The notes: generated by a model not told the origin, from the letters alone. Counted from the first letter of the stretch, positions 27,534-36,957 are shown. The stretch is 64,000 nucleotides of DNA from Peribacillus frigoritolerans (GCF_004358755.1 NZ_SMZY01000002.1:186001-250000); one strand, 5' to 3'. A program made the numbers and translations.

Positions 27534-28727
27534 TTATTCATACCGAAGAGCATCAATCGGATCAAGCCGTGCTGCTTTGTTTGCAGGCAGCATCCCAAAG
27601 ATGACGCCGATGATCATGGAGAATCCGAGTCCGCCGAGTACAACCTGCCACGAAACAAGCGATGGCCAGCCTGCAAAAACGGAGACAAGCGACGCCCCTC
27701 CGGCCCCAAGCAGGATCCCGATGATTCCTCCAATCAATGTCAGAGTAATAGACTCAATTAAAAATTGAGTGAGTATTTGTCTTTTCGTCGCACCAAGCGC
27801 CTTTCTGATGCCGATTTCCCGTGTTCTTTCAGTGACGGAAACAAGCATGATATTCATGACCCCGATGCCGCCGACAAAGAGCGATATCCCTGCAATGGAC
27901 CCGATGATTAATGTCATAATTCTTGTTACCTGTCCGATCCCTTCAGCGATTTCTTCCATATTGAAAACTTGATAAGCATCCTCTTTATCATGTTTCTGAT
28001 TCAAGAGCGCGGTTGCTTTTTTTCCCGCTTCCTGAAGTTCTTCTGCACTTTCTGCCTGAAGAGTTACCTGATTAAAATCAGATTTGCCGAAGGAAGCACG
28101 ATAGGTATTGGAAGGCAGGTAAATTTCCATGGATCCAAAAGAAAAAAGACCAGTCGGCTTTTCAAGCACACCGACAATCTCAAACGGCTGTCCATTAACC
28201 CAGATTACTTCACCAATAGGGTTTGTCTCTTTAAATAACTCCTTTTTCGTCTCCTGACTGATAACGCCAGCACGGCGGCCGCCGATAAAGTCGCCTTCAA
28301 CAAGATTTCTTCCAGACTCAATTTTCAGTTCGTTCACTTCAATGTAAGCTTGATTAATACCAAAAATGGAAGTATCCGCTGTCTCTTCCCTGTACCTGGC
28401 AGGCATGAATTCCGAGCTTGAAGCCACTACTTTAGAGACTTCTGGGATACCGGATAAATCATCTATATCCGACTGCGTAAAGGCTGTTTCCATATAAGCA
28501 TTGGGATTGGATTGCATTTCTTCATCACTTGGCTGGTAAAACACTTCAATCGTGTTGCTTGAACCGGTAAATTGCGATTTCAGCATTTGCTCTCCGCCCT
28601 GTCCGATAGCCACAACAAGTATGACAGATGCAACACCAATAATAATCCCAAGCATTGTTAAAATTGACCTCAGCTTATGAGCAAGAACAGAAGCGAACGC
28701 CATCCGCAGGTTTTCCATTATGCTCAT
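27534..28727 (-). CDS. yknZ: MacB/FtsX-type ABC transporter permease YknZ
   Basis: A 397-residue permease with the MacB topology: helix 1 (about 17-42), a large extracellular domain (about 45-265) and three C-terminal helices with the FtsX signature VTERTREIGIRKALGATKRQILTQF nearby. With YknW, YknX and YknY it forms a four-part transporter that protects B. subtilis against the SDP killing factor. Its start overlaps the end of yknY by 4 bases. Confidence 0.92.
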   Translation of the reverse strand: MSIMENLRMAFASVLAHKLRSILTMLGIIIGVASVILVVAIGQGGEQMLKSQFTGSSNTIEVFYQPSDEEMQSNPNAYMETAFTQSDIDDLSGIPEVSKVVASSSEFMPARYREETADTSIFGINQAYIEVNELKIESGRNLVEGDFIGGRRAGVISQETKKELFKETNPIGEVIWVNGQPFEIVGVLEKPTGLFSFGSMEIYLPSNTYRASFGKSDFNQVTLQAESAEELQEAGKKATALLNQKHDKEDAYQVFNMEEIAEGIGQVTRIMTLIIGSIAGISLFVGGIGVMNIMLVSVTERTREIGIRKALGATKRQILTQFLIESITLTLIGGIIGILLGAGGASLVSVFAGWPSLVSWQVVLGGLGFSMIIGVIFGMLPANKAARLDPIDALRYE

Positions 28728-29410
28728 GCGTTTCTCCTTTCTGCCCCATGAGCCTGAATTTCCCCGTCTCTTACCATGATGATGCGCTTCGTGCAGTCCG
28801 CTACTTCCTGTTCATGTGTGACAATGATCACTGTTGTCCCCTCAAGATTAAGAGCTGCAAATTGTTCCATAATGGAGACGCTAGTCTTTGTATCCAGAGC
28901 ACCTGTAGGCTCATCTGCAAGGATAAGACGGGGCTTGTTGACGATGGAACGGGCTATAGCTACACGCTGTTTTTGCCCGCCTGAAAGTTCATTCGGGAGA
29001 TGGTTCATCCGGTCTGCAAGCCCGACTTTCTCAAGTGCCAGCATCGCCCGTTCTTCCCGCTCTTTTTTCTTTACCCCTGCATAGACCATTGGAAGCTCTA
29101 CATTTCTTAACGCCGTCAGTCTCGGCAGCAGCTGAAACTGCTGAAAGACAAAACCGATGGAGAGGTTCCTCACTTTAGCGAGATCAGTGTCCTGATAGGC
29201 GGCAACGTCTTCGCCATCGAGAAAATAATGTCCGTTTGTCGGACGGTCCAAGCAGCCGATAATATTCATTAGCGTCGATTTCCCTGAACCTGATGGGCCC
29301 ATTATGGAAATGAATTCGCCTTCTTCGATGGTTAAATGGATGTCTTTTAAAACGTCGAATGATTCTTTTCCGACTTTGTAGCTTTTCGTAATGCCGGAAA
29401 GCTGGATCAT
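28724..29410 (-). CDS. yknY: MacB-type ABC transporter ATPase YknY
   Basis: A 228-residue ATPase with Walker A GPSGSGKST, signature LSGGQKQRVAIARS, Walker B LILADEPTGALD and a switch His in VTHEQEVA. The LolD/MacB-type spacing and FVFQQFQLLPRLTALRNVELP are typical. It energises YknZ. It overlaps yknX upstream and yknZ downstream by 4 bases each. Confidence 0.93.
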   Translation of the reverse strand: MIQLSGITKSYKVGKESFDVLKDIHLTIEEGEFISIMGPSGSGKSTLMNIIGCLDRPTNGHYFLDGEDVAAYQDTDLAKVRNLSIGFVFQQFQLLPRLTALRNVELPMVYAGVKKKEREERAMLALEKVGLADRMNHLPNELSGGQKQRVAIARSIVNKPRLILADEPTGALDTKTSVSIMEQFAALNLEGTTVIIVTHEQEVADCTKRIIMVRDGEIQAHGAERRNA

Positions 29411-30534
29411 TTAACCGTCACTTCCGTCCCGCTCTGAAGATCGTCTTTCGGCTTTGAAACAATCGCATCATCTGCTGTTAATCCACTTTTAACTTCCATA
29501 TAATCAGATGAAGCTGTTCCAATTTCAATCGTCTTTTTCTTCGTTTTGCCATCCATAACGGTATAGACAAAATAGTCTTCGCCATCCTGTTTTACAGCAT
29601 CAACAGGCACCGTCTCCACGCTGCGCTTTTCCGTTTCAATTTCCATGATCAGTTTAAAGCCGGGTTTTGCCTTCATTTCGCTGCCCTCAATGGATACCTC
29701 TACCGGATATTGTACAGCCGCATTTTCCGTACCAATTGAATTTTGCGAAGCTTCAGGAAGCAGTCCGATTTTGCTGACTTTCCCTTTCCACTTTACGTCA
29801 GGGACAACATCCGAACTTAAGGTAACAGGCTGTCCAACTGCCACTTTTAAAGAATCATATTCAGACAGCACTCCGCTGACAATAAATTGATCAGTTTTTG
29901 CAATATGTATAACTGCTTTTATGCCGCCCTGTTCTGCTGCTTGTTCAGGATTTTCATCAATGGTCATGACAATGCCTGCCATGTCGCTTTTCACTTCGAG
30001 AGCACTAAGCTGTTTTTCTATCGTTTCTTTTTGCAGCAAAAGCTGGCGAAGTTCGATATCAGCCATCTTTTGCTCCATTTTCAGCTGATCACGCTCTGCA
30101 TCAATTGTTTTTTCAGCTTCCTCTTCTCCAACTTGTTTGCTTAAATCTTTTTCTTTTTCGTTGAGATCGTCCAGCTGATTTTCAAGCTGATTGATTTTAA
30201 GATAACTAGATTCGATGGAAAGAGCATTTTGTTCTTTTTCTAGAGAAAACTGCTGATTTTCATAGCGGAGGAGGGGAGTTCCCTCTTTCACGGCATCTCC
30301 CTCTTTTACTAGAATTTCAGCAATGTCCCCTTTTTCCGGATCTTGATAAATATACTGTTCATTTTGGAATTTCAGTGTACCCAGGACCATCACATTTGAA
30401 GCAATTTCCTGCTGAGAAAGCTTCACTGTACGGACGGTTACTTCCTCTTTGCTCATCGCACGATAGACGTTTACACCCACTAGCAAAGCGATGATTGAAA
30501 CGACACCGATTGAAATCCAGATTTTTTTCTTCAT
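29407..30534 (-). CDS. yknX: Membrane-fusion-type adaptor YknX
   Basis: A 375-residue HlyD/RND-type periplasmic-adaptor homologue facing outside. N-terminal anchor IWISIGVVSIIALLVGVNVY; split lipoyl domain (DIAEILVKEGDAVKEGTPLLRY and later SDMAGIVMTI); a long coiled-coil hairpin between them (about 105-180); then beta-barrel and membrane-proximal domains. It joins YknYZ in the toxin-protection complex. ATGA-type 4-base overlaps link it to yknW and yknY. Confidence 0.9.
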   Translation of the reverse strand: MKKKIWISIGVVSIIALLVGVNVYRAMSKEEVTVRTVKLSQQEIASNVMVLGTLKFQNEQYIYQDPEKGDIAEILVKEGDAVKEGTPLLRYENQQFSLEKEQNALSIESSYLKINQLENQLDDLNEKEKDLSKQVGEEEAEKTIDAERDQLKMEQKMADIELRQLLLQKETIEKQLSALEVKSDMAGIVMTIDENPEQAAEQGGIKAVIHIAKTDQFIVSGVLSEYDSLKVAVGQPVTLSSDVVPDVKWKGKVSKIGLLPEASQNSIGTENAAVQYPVEVSIEGSEMKAKPGFKLIMEIETEKRSVETVPVDAVKQDGEDYFVYTVMDGKTKKKTIEIGTASSDYMEVKSGLTADDAIVSKPKDDLQSGTEVTVK

Positions 30535-31220
30535 GCTGCAGGGAACATCCCTTCAAGCACGCCTCCTGCAGCTGCCAGCACTGCACCGATGACGAAGAAA
30601 ATGATCGCAATTGTCCAGGCTGCTGCTTTTGATAAGCCTGCAACGCGCTGAAGTCCGATTGCCGTTAGAACCGTTCCCCAAATCGTGAAAACTTCAAACG
30701 TCATGAGCAGTCCGCCCAGGCCGCCTTCAGCACCGACAATGCTGTTCAAGCTTGTGTAAGGATTGATATAATTTTCTTCTTTTACTAAAAAGGCAATAAG
30801 TCCGTTTAAAAGCGTTCCGATTGATGTGACAAATGCAATGTAAATCGTCATGGAAAGAATTTGTTTAAATTTAACGGCAGACCCAACCATTTTCGTAAAC
30901 GCAAGTGTGATGGCAGCCATAATAATAAGAACGATAATACTGCCAATTCCACCGACTACGATGCTGACTGCGCCCATGATTGTTCCAACCATAGCGGCTT
31001 CTTCTGATGTTAGATCACCTGTAAGTTCAGGAGCATTTACAAATGATAAGAAAGTACCTATTAAAACCATCAATGTAACAAGGAGAAAACCAACAAGCAC
31101 TTTAGGTTTTTGACGAATGCGGTCAAATTGCTCTCCCGGGTTCATGATCATGCCGAATAAAGACGGTTTAGGCGGCTCTGGTGAGTTTCCTTCAACTGCA
31201 GGATTTGTTTGCTGTTCCAT
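30531..31220 (-). CDS. yknW: Yip1-domain membrane protein YknW
   Basis: A 229-residue protein with five predicted helices; a soluble, proline-rich N-terminus (NSPEPPKPSLFGMIMNPGE) precedes them. The Yip1 domain and operon position identify YknW, which in B. subtilis helps assemble the YknXYZ transporter. ATG 31218-31220 has GGAGG 9 bases upstream; an in-frame TTG six bases earlier is too close to the ribosome site. Confidence 0.9.
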   Translation of the reverse strand: MEQQTNPAVEGNSPEPPKPSLFGMIMNPGEQFDRIRQKPKVLVGFLLVTLMVLIGTFLSFVNAPELTGDLTSEEAAMVGTIMGAVSIVVGGIGSIIVLIIMAAITLAFTKMVGSAVKFKQILSMTIYIAFVTSIGTLLNGLIAFLVKEENYINPYTSLNSIVGAEGGLGGLLMTFEVFTIWGTVLTAIGLQRVAGLSKAAAWTIAIIFFVIGAVLAAAGGVLEGMFPAA

Positions 31221-31258
31221 ATCCAATTACCTCCACTTTTTATATGTTCTGTAAGTAA

Positions 31259-31284
31259 TACGATTGTCATAACAATAGGTTTCA
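31259..31284 (-). promoter_or_regulatory. ECF (sigma-W-type) promoter of yknWXYZ
   Basis: On the minus strand TGAAAC (31279-31284) and CGTA (31259-31262) are separated by exactly 16 bases, the consensus for sigma-W/ECF promoters. The start would be about 30 bases before the yknW ATG. B. subtilis yknWXYZ is a known sigma-W operon. Confidence 0.88.
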
Positions 31285-31329
31285 TCATTTCTATCATTCT
31301 TAGAAACTATTTTATATTGAAACAATAAA

Positions 31330-31566
31330 AAGAGCTGTCCAGAAAGTCTGTTTTCGCAAAAAAATGTTGTTTTCGATTTTAAATGTTGTCCGTTCCTTTC
31401 CGTTCCAGGAACTTGCTTTCCGCGGGGAGCGTAGAAGCTTCATCGGCAAGCCTGCGTGGTCTCCCATTTCGCTCTATTTCCCGCAGGAGTCAAGTTCCTT
31501 CCGCTGCAATCCACTTAAGATTTTTAACATGCAGTCTAAAAACAACAAAGTTTACGAAAAGAACAT
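31330..31566. repeat. Dispersed repeat family B, full-length copy
   Basis: A palindromic element of about 237 bp. Outer imperfect arms: TGTTTTCGCAAAAAAATGTT against the complement of CAACAAAGTTTACGAAAAGA. Inner arms: GGAACTTGCTTTCCGCGGG (31408-31426) against CCCGCAGGAGTCAAGTTCC (31480-31498). It lies between the yknW promoter and the yknV terminator and encodes no convincing protein. Reduced copies are at 53.9 and 60.8 kb. Confidence 0.88.
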
Positions 31567-31574
31567 ACAGAAAA

Positions 31575-31613
31575 AAGCAGAGAGGAAATAACATTTGTTT
31601 TTCCTCTCTGCTT
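31575..31613 (-). terminator. Terminator of the yknU-yknV operon
   Basis: AAGCAGAGAGGA pairs with TCCTCTCTGCTT across a loop of about 15 bases, followed by six T on the minus strand. It abuts repeat B1. Confidence 0.85.
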
Positions 31614-31645
31614 CATTTTAGAGACTTATTGGACAATCCCTGCGT

Positions 31646-33466
31646 TTACCCTGCATCAAGCATTCTGAATTGAGCTTTTACAAGCTCAAAATAGATTCCC
31701 TGCTGCTTCATAAGCTCTTCGTGATTTCCCTGCTCCATAATATTCCCATGATCGAGTACAATAATATTGTCCGCCTCGCGAATCGTCGATAAGCGATGGG
31801 CAATCATAATGGCGGTTCTGCCTTTTAAAAGCGTTTTTAGGGCCTGCTGGATTTTCACTTCTGATTCTGTATCAATACTTGCGGTTGCTTCATCCAAAAT
31901 TAATATTTTCGGATCGGCAAGTATGGCTCTTGCAAACGAAAGAAGCTGTCTTTCCCCAACAGACAGCACGTTTCCGCGTTCTTCGACCTCTGTCTCATAG
32001 CCATTTACAAGATCTTTAATAAATTCATCTGCCCCGACTGCTTCAGCAGCAGCGATGACTTCCTCGTCTGCTGCATCCGGTCTGCCGAAACGGATGTTTT
32101 CCATGATTGTTCCAGAGAAGATAAAGGTATCCTGCAGAACGACGCTGATTTGCGACCGCAGGCTTCCGATTGATAAATCCCGGATGTTATAGCCGTCGAT
32201 CTTTACCTCTCCTCCTGTTGCGTCGTAAAAGCGGCTGATTAAGTTTGCAATGGTGGTTTTTCCGGAACCGGTGTGTCCTACAAGTGCGACAGTCTGCCCG
32301 GATTCAATTTGAAGGGAAACTCCGTTTAATGCCTTGCGGTTCCCATCATATGAAAATTCCACTTTATCAAACTCGATATCCCCCTTCATATCTTGGAGAA
32401 CGACCGGGTCATCGGTCTCTGAAACGATAGGCTTTTCATCTAAAAATTCGAAAATCCGTTCAGATGAGGCCATCCCCATCAGCAGCTGATTATACACTTG
32501 ACCAAGTCTTGAAATCGGCTCCCAGAACATTCCGAGGTAAAAAGCAAAGGAAACAAACTCTCCAATGGTAATCGAGCCATTTGCAATTAATGAAGCACCA
32601 AACCAAATAAGAATGGCAGTGCCTATTGCATTTGTCATTTCAACAAATGGACGGAAGACAGCATTCTTTTGGGTCGCATCCTGCCAGCTGCTGAAGTTTT
32701 CCGTATTGATGCCGTCAAAGAACTGAATATTCTCCTTTTCCTGCGTGTAAGCTTGAGTAACCCGAATGCCCTGTATGCTTTCATTCAAATGAGAATTCAG
32801 CATAGACTGCTTCAGGCGGACGGTCTGCCATGATCTCCGGATTTTCTTGCGCAGGCTTGTTGAGATAAAAAACATAATCGGCAGGATAATCATAATAGCA
32901 AGGGCAAGCGGCGGACTGATCGTAAACAGGATGACAATAACCCCGATAAGCAAAAGGAAATCCATTAATAGATTGATAACCCCGCTTGTAAAAAGCTCCT
33001 GCAGAGAGTTAATGTCATTCATGATCCGGACGAGAATCGATCCCGCTGACCGGGAATCAAAAAAACGGTGGGACAGAGATTGAACATGTGTAAACAAATG
33101 CTTGCGCAAATCATAGATGACATTTTGCCCTAGCATGTTCATCCATCTGATCCTGAGCGTATTGGCCACATATGAAACGAGGTAAAGTCCAAAAATGGAC
33201 CCTACAAGCACCCACAGCAAATCCAGGTCTTTCTGAACGATTGCTTTATCAAGCGTGTATACCCCGATTAAAATTGGCACAATTAAACGGACAATGGTCG
33301 TCATAATTACGGTAAGAAAAGATAGAGGCAAGAGGTTTTTCGAATACGGCTTAATGTACCCCATTAACCTCCCCATCTGTTTCCAGTTAAAAGGCTTTTC
33401 AATAATTTGATCCGTAGAATAGTAGAATCTCTGCTTAATTAAATCCTGCTTTTCTTTCTTTGGCAT
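31646..33466 (-). CDS. yknV: ABC exporter half-transporter YknV
   Basis: A 606-residue protein with a six-helix exporter domain (about residues 40-330) and a C-terminal ATPase: GHTGSGKTT, signature LSVGERQLLSFARA and Walker B ILILDEATASIDTES. The Walker B glutamate is intact but the signature reads LSVGE instead of LSGGQ, the mirror image of YknU, as expected for a heterodimeric exporter with one degenerate ATP site. Size (606 against about 604) and order identify YknV. It begins 10 bases after yknU ends. Substrate unknown. Confidence 0.88.
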   Translation of the reverse strand: MPKKEKQDLIKQRFYYSTDQIIEKPFNWKQMGRLMGYIKPYSKNLLPLSFLTVIMTTIVRLIVPILIGVYTLDKAIVQKDLDLLWVLVGSIFGLYLVSYVANTLRIRWMNMLGQNVIYDLRKHLFTHVQSLSHRFFDSRSAGSILVRIMNDINSLQELFTSGVINLLMDFLLLIGVIVILFTISPPLALAIMIILPIMFFISTSLRKKIRRSWQTVRLKQSMLNSHLNESIQGIRVTQAYTQEKENIQFFDGINTENFSSWQDATQKNAVFRPFVEMTNAIGTAILIWFGASLIANGSITIGEFVSFAFYLGMFWEPISRLGQVYNQLLMGMASSERIFEFLDEKPIVSETDDPVVLQDMKGDIEFDKVEFSYDGNRKALNGVSLQIESGQTVALVGHTGSGKTTIANLISRFYDATGGEVKIDGYNIRDLSIGSLRSQISVVLQDTFIFSGTIMENIRFGRPDAADEEVIAAAEAVGADEFIKDLVNGYETEVEERGNVLSVGERQLLSFARAILADPKILILDEATASIDTESEVKIQQALKTLLKGRTAIMIAHRLSTIREADNIIVLDHGNIMEQGNHEELMKQQGIYFELVKAQFRMLDAG

Positions 33467-33475
33467 CTATTTCAC

Positions 33476-35230
33476 CTACCCTGCGTTTGACTGTACAACA
33501 GCTTTTTGGTCTTTATATTGAATGTCATAAATTCGTTTGTAAGGGCCGCCTGTATGAAGCAGCTGCTCATGTGTTCCTCTTTCGGCAACCTCGCCATCCT
33601 GTAGCACGATGATTTCATCGGCATGTTTTAATGAAGAAATCCGGTGAGCGATAATAATCGTCGTTCGATCCTTCATGACGGCTTTTAAGTCTTTTTGGAT
33701 ACGGAACTCTGTGTCCATATCAACCGCACTCGTTGAATCATCCAAAATCAGAATGCTCGGATCCACGCAAATGGCGCGTGCAATGGAAATCCTCTGCTTT
33801 TGTCCCCCTGACAGACCCATGCCCCGTTCGCCAAGCATAGTGTCGTACCCTTCAGGAAGTTCCATAATAAATTCATGTGCCTGAGCGCGTTTGGCCGCAT
33901 CGATGATTTCATCCATCGTGGCATTTGGTTTTCCATAAGCAATATTTGATTTAATCGTCGTTGAAAAAAGGAAAGATTCCTGCAGCACCACTCCGATGCT
34001 TCCTCGCAGGGATTTTAAAGAATGATCTTTAATATCCTTTCCGTCCAGCAGAATCTGGCCTGAGGTCGGCTCATAAAAACGCGTCATTAATTGTGTGACG
34101 GTTGTTTTTCCTGATCCCGTAGCCCCAATCAGCCCGACCGTTTTTCCAGGAGGCGCATCAAATGAAACATTTGTTAAAGCGGGAACATCTTCTTCATTGT
34201 ATTTAAGCGAAACATTTTTAAATGTGACGTGACCTGATAATTTGTCTGCCGTCAAATCACGGTCTTCATCACTGATTTCTTCGTCCGCCTCTAAAATTTC
34301 GAGCAGCCGCTCGCCTGAAGCTTTGGACTGAGAAAACAGGTTGATCACAAATCCCAAGTTCATGATCGGCCACATGATATACCAGACAAGGCTGTAAAAA
34401 GCCACAAGCTCACCCGGCTTAAGACTGCCGTTAATGACCATGTATCCGCCGAAAGCAAGTAATGCAACGACGCAAATATTTCCGATGAACTCCATAAGCG
34501 GAAAATACTTCGCCCATACATTCGATGTATCTAAATATTTCTGTTTGTAATCGTTGTTTGATGAATTAAACTTTGATATTTCAAAGTCTTCTCTGGATAA
34601 AGATTTTACAGTATGAATGCCGCTGATATTTTCCTGAACATTCGTATTCAGTTTCCCAAATGATTTGCGGATGCCTCTGAATGCAGGGTGCACTCTTTTA
34701 TCAAAACGATAGACGGCAACAGCGAGGAACGGCAAAGCTGCAATCGTGACGAATGTCAGCGGCACAGAGTAATAAAACATGACGCAGAGACTGATGACAA
34801 TCAGAATAATGAAGCGAATCAGCTCCGCAATTCCGAATGACAGGAAAAAACGGAAGCCTTCCACATCCGCTGTGAGCCTTGACATCAAGTCTCCAGTTTT
34901 TGCATTGTCATAATAGCGAAAAGGGAGGCGCTGAAGTTTTTCATAAAGTTCATTTCTCATTCGGTAAACGGATTTAATTCCAAACATATCCCCTAAATAC
35001 TGATGAAAATAAGTCGCTACTCCCTTTACGGTCATGATGCCGACAAACCCAAGCGCAATCCAGGGCACAAGTGAAAACTGTTCTTTCAGCACGACATCAT
35101 CAATGGTAAACTGCAGCACCATCGGATACACAACGGTGATGACTGTCATAATCAGCAGAAAACCCATTGACCATAAGAAATCATTTTTGTAAGGCATATA
35201 AAAGGCCCTTAGTTTTTTGAATGTTTCCAA
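33476..35230 (-). CDS. yknU: ABC exporter half-transporter YknU
   Basis: A 584-residue half-transporter with six helices and an ATPase: GATGSGKTT, signature LSGGQKQRISIARA, Walker B ILILDDSTSAVDMDTE. The catalytic glutamate after Walker B is Asp, so its own Walker A/B site is probably inactive, while its intact signature completes the active site with YknV. TTG 35228-35230 follows GGAGGG at 6 bases. In B. subtilis yknU-yknV lie upstream of yknW as here; BmrCD is a related alternative. Confidence 0.88.
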   Translation of the reverse strand: METFKKLRAFYMPYKNDFLWSMGFLLIMTVITVVYPMVLQFTIDDVVLKEQFSLVPWIALGFVGIMTVKGVATYFHQYLGDMFGIKSVYRMRNELYEKLQRLPFRYYDNAKTGDLMSRLTADVEGFRFFLSFGIAELIRFIILIVISLCVMFYYSVPLTFVTIAALPFLAVAVYRFDKRVHPAFRGIRKSFGKLNTNVQENISGIHTVKSLSREDFEISKFNSSNNDYKQKYLDTSNVWAKYFPLMEFIGNICVVALLAFGGYMVINGSLKPGELVAFYSLVWYIMWPIMNLGFVINLFSQSKASGERLLEILEADEEISDEDRDLTADKLSGHVTFKNVSLKYNEEDVPALTNVSFDAPPGKTVGLIGATGSGKTTVTQLMTRFYEPTSGQILLDGKDIKDHSLKSLRGSIGVVLQESFLFSTTIKSNIAYGKPNATMDEIIDAAKRAQAHEFIMELPEGYDTMLGERGMGLSGGQKQRISIARAICVDPSILILDDSTSAVDMDTEFRIQKDLKAVMKDRTTIIIAHRISSLKHADEIIVLQDGEVAERGTHEQLLHTGGPYKRIYDIQYKDQKAVVQSNAG

Positions 35231-35420
35231 TGAAATCCCTCCTTCGGCCTTTGCTTTTTTTCTTAAGCTTTCAAAATATTTACAACGTATTACTTAATAT
35301 ATCGGGTTTCGAAATATATTTCTAGTCATTTTACGCAATTTTTATAAAATTAATGCTAATTAATGAATTCAGACTCCTTCCTTATTATGAGCCTTCTCCG
35401 TCATAAGTCTGATAACTGAA

Positions 35421-35448
35421 AAAGCACGGAATCAAAGATCCATGCTTT
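35421..35448 (-). terminator. Terminator after the FMN oxidoreductase gene
   Basis: AAAGCACGGA pairs with TCCATGCTTT, one mismatch, just beyond the stop of the 35457-36005 gene. It is the only feature seen in 35231-35456 besides AT-rich sequence. Confidence 0.65.
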
Positions 35449-35456
35449 AAAACATA

Positions 35457-36005
35457 CTATCTATTTTTATGTTTCAGCGAGTCATTCATGACCTTTGCTT
35501 CAGAAATCGCTTTGGAATCTTTTTCAATATCTCCTGGTGCGTTTGCTTCGCCTACTACATATCCTTCAAATTTCATGCCAACAAAGTCAAAAATGTACTG
35601 AAACTGCTGAATGAGCGGAAGTGCCTTAATTTTAGGCGAGTCTCCCCCGGCAATAACTACATAAGCTTTCTTATCTTTTGTATTTTCTTTAAAAGAGATC
35701 CGTTCATCTCTCAGTGCCTGTGACCAGCGATCAAAGAAATCCTTCATAGAACCAGACATCCCGTACCAGTAGAGCGGGGTTACAAATACGACGGAATCTG
35801 CTTTTAGAAAAGTTTCAATAAGCTCAGTAAAATCATCTTCCACCGGCTGAAATCCATTTATATCATGGCGCTGATCTGTAATTGGTTTGATTGTCATTTC
35901 TCGAAGATGCACGGCTTTATGGTTAATATCTTTTAATAGATAGCTTGCTAATTTCTCCGAGTTGCCATATTCACGGCTGCTTCCATAGATGGCTAAAACG
36001 TTCAT
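35457..36005 (-). CDS. NAD(P)H-dependent FMN oxidoreductase (YwqN-like)
   Basis: A 182-residue flavodoxin-fold reductase. The FMN-phosphate loop is GSSREYGNSEKLASYL; VTPLYWYGMSGSMKDFFDRW is the isoalloxazine loop typical of the NADPH-dependent FMN reductase/WrbA-like group. It resembles B. subtilis YwqN and probably reduces quinones or azo compounds; the substrate is not evident. It lies 13 bases after grpB-like, in a three-gene operon. Confidence 0.78.
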   Translation of the reverse strand: MNVLAIYGSSREYGNSEKLASYLLKDINHKAVHLREMTIKPITDQRHDINGFQPVEDDFTELIETFLKADSVVFVTPLYWYGMSGSMKDFFDRWSQALRDERISFKENTKDKKAYVVIAGGDSPKIKALPLIQQFQYIFDFVGMKFEGYVVGEANAPGDIEKDSKAISEAKVMNDSLKHKNR

Positions 36006-36018
36006 GCTGACACTTCCT

Positions 36019-36594
36019 TTATTTAGTGTGATTCCGTTTTGCTTTATTCAAAATCTGCAAGACACATTCCGTCTTTGAATCTGCATACTCATTTCCTGTT
36101 TTCCAGTCTTTCTTTGAAAGATCCTGCTTTACAGCCTCATACATCAGGCGATCTTCAGGATGCTCGCGGAGATGATCACGGAAAAGGAGATGATCCTCCC
36201 ACCATTGATGAGTGACTGGCACTGTATGTATATGTGCTGTCCGGTGGTTATGCGGAATATTTACTTCTTCTTTTTCAATAACAGTTGGATAAAGCTGCAG
36301 GTACTCGTTTTTCACCCCAATAAAAAATCGCCTGAATGGCAGTGCATCGTTGTAAACCTTTTTATAAATATATGGTGAATCTTCTAAAGCAACTACTACT
36401 CGAGACAGCTCTTCAATGGAGGATACACCGATTAAAATATCAATGACCGGCTTGGCTGAAAGACCTTCAACCGAGGTGCTTCCGATATGTTCAATTTTAA
36501 TGGAGGGATCATTAAGGGCTTTTTTCAGCCTTTCCTCGTGCAGGCGGAATTGCATGGTCCAATCCGGATTATATTCTGATAGATGGATTTTCAT
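36019..36594 (-). CDS. GrpB/UPF0157 nucleotidyltransferase-like protein
   Basis: A 191-residue member of the GrpB family (nucleotidyltransferase fold). Characteristic segments are IEHIGSTSVEGLSAKPVIDILIGV, with the GSTS and acidic residues of the fold, and HTVPVTHQWWEDHLLFRDHLREHPE. Dephospho-CoA-kinase-linked and nucleotidyltransferase roles have been suggested for the family; none is proven here. ATG 36592-36594 lies one base past the stop of the small upstream gene, implying reinitiation. An in-frame TTG 12 bases earlier is an alternative. Confidence 0.8.
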   Translation of the reverse strand: MKIHLSEYNPDWTMQFRLHEERLKKALNDPSIKIEHIGSTSVEGLSAKPVIDILIGVSSIEELSRVVVALEDSPYIYKKVYNDALPFRRFFIGVKNEYLQLYPTVIEKEEVNIPHNHRTAHIHTVPVTHQWWEDHLLFRDHLREHPEDRLMYEAVKQDLSKKDWKTGNEYADSKTECVLQILNKAKRNHTK

Positions 36595-36595
36595 T

Positions 36596-36766
36596 TCATT
36601 TACCAAGCAATGGCTTTCCTTCGGCATCAACAAGCAAGGTAATTCCCACCCCGCCGCCGGAGATCGTCTGCAGATATTGAACCCCAGTTTCTGTATCCTT
36701 AATGACCCTTATTACATCGAGGGTCCCTTGTGACTGAGTTACTTCAAAGCGTTTATTTGCTGCCAT
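36596..36766 (-). CDS. Small DUF6440-family protein (56 residues)
   Basis: ATG 36764-36766 is preceded by AAGGAGTG and opens a 56-codon frame: MAANKRFEVTQSQGTLDVIR, then VIKDTETGVQYL and ISGGGVGITLLVDAEGKPLL. The pattern of a KRF start, IRVI..D..TGV.YL and G.GIT.L.D..GKP matches DUF6440. Function is unknown. It ends two bases before the GrpB start and is probably translated with it. It is short enough to be missed by automatic length cut-offs. Confidence 0.75.
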   Translation of the reverse strand: MAANKRFEVTQSQGTLDVIRVIKDTETGVQYLQTISGGGVGITLLVDAEGKPLLGK

Positions 36767-36957
36767 CCAAATCACTCCTTGAGTATTTTCAGGTTTATAG
36801 TATCATATTTAGGTTTCAATCTTGGTTTTTTAACCAATTTTTAAGGTAGTAGATTTGCTTTTTCTTTTCAATGCTGTTTTTGCTTTTAGCTCCCAGCTGG
36901 ATATCCGCCCATTTAATCGCTCCTGATTCATTCGCCCACCCATCCCATCCAAATATG

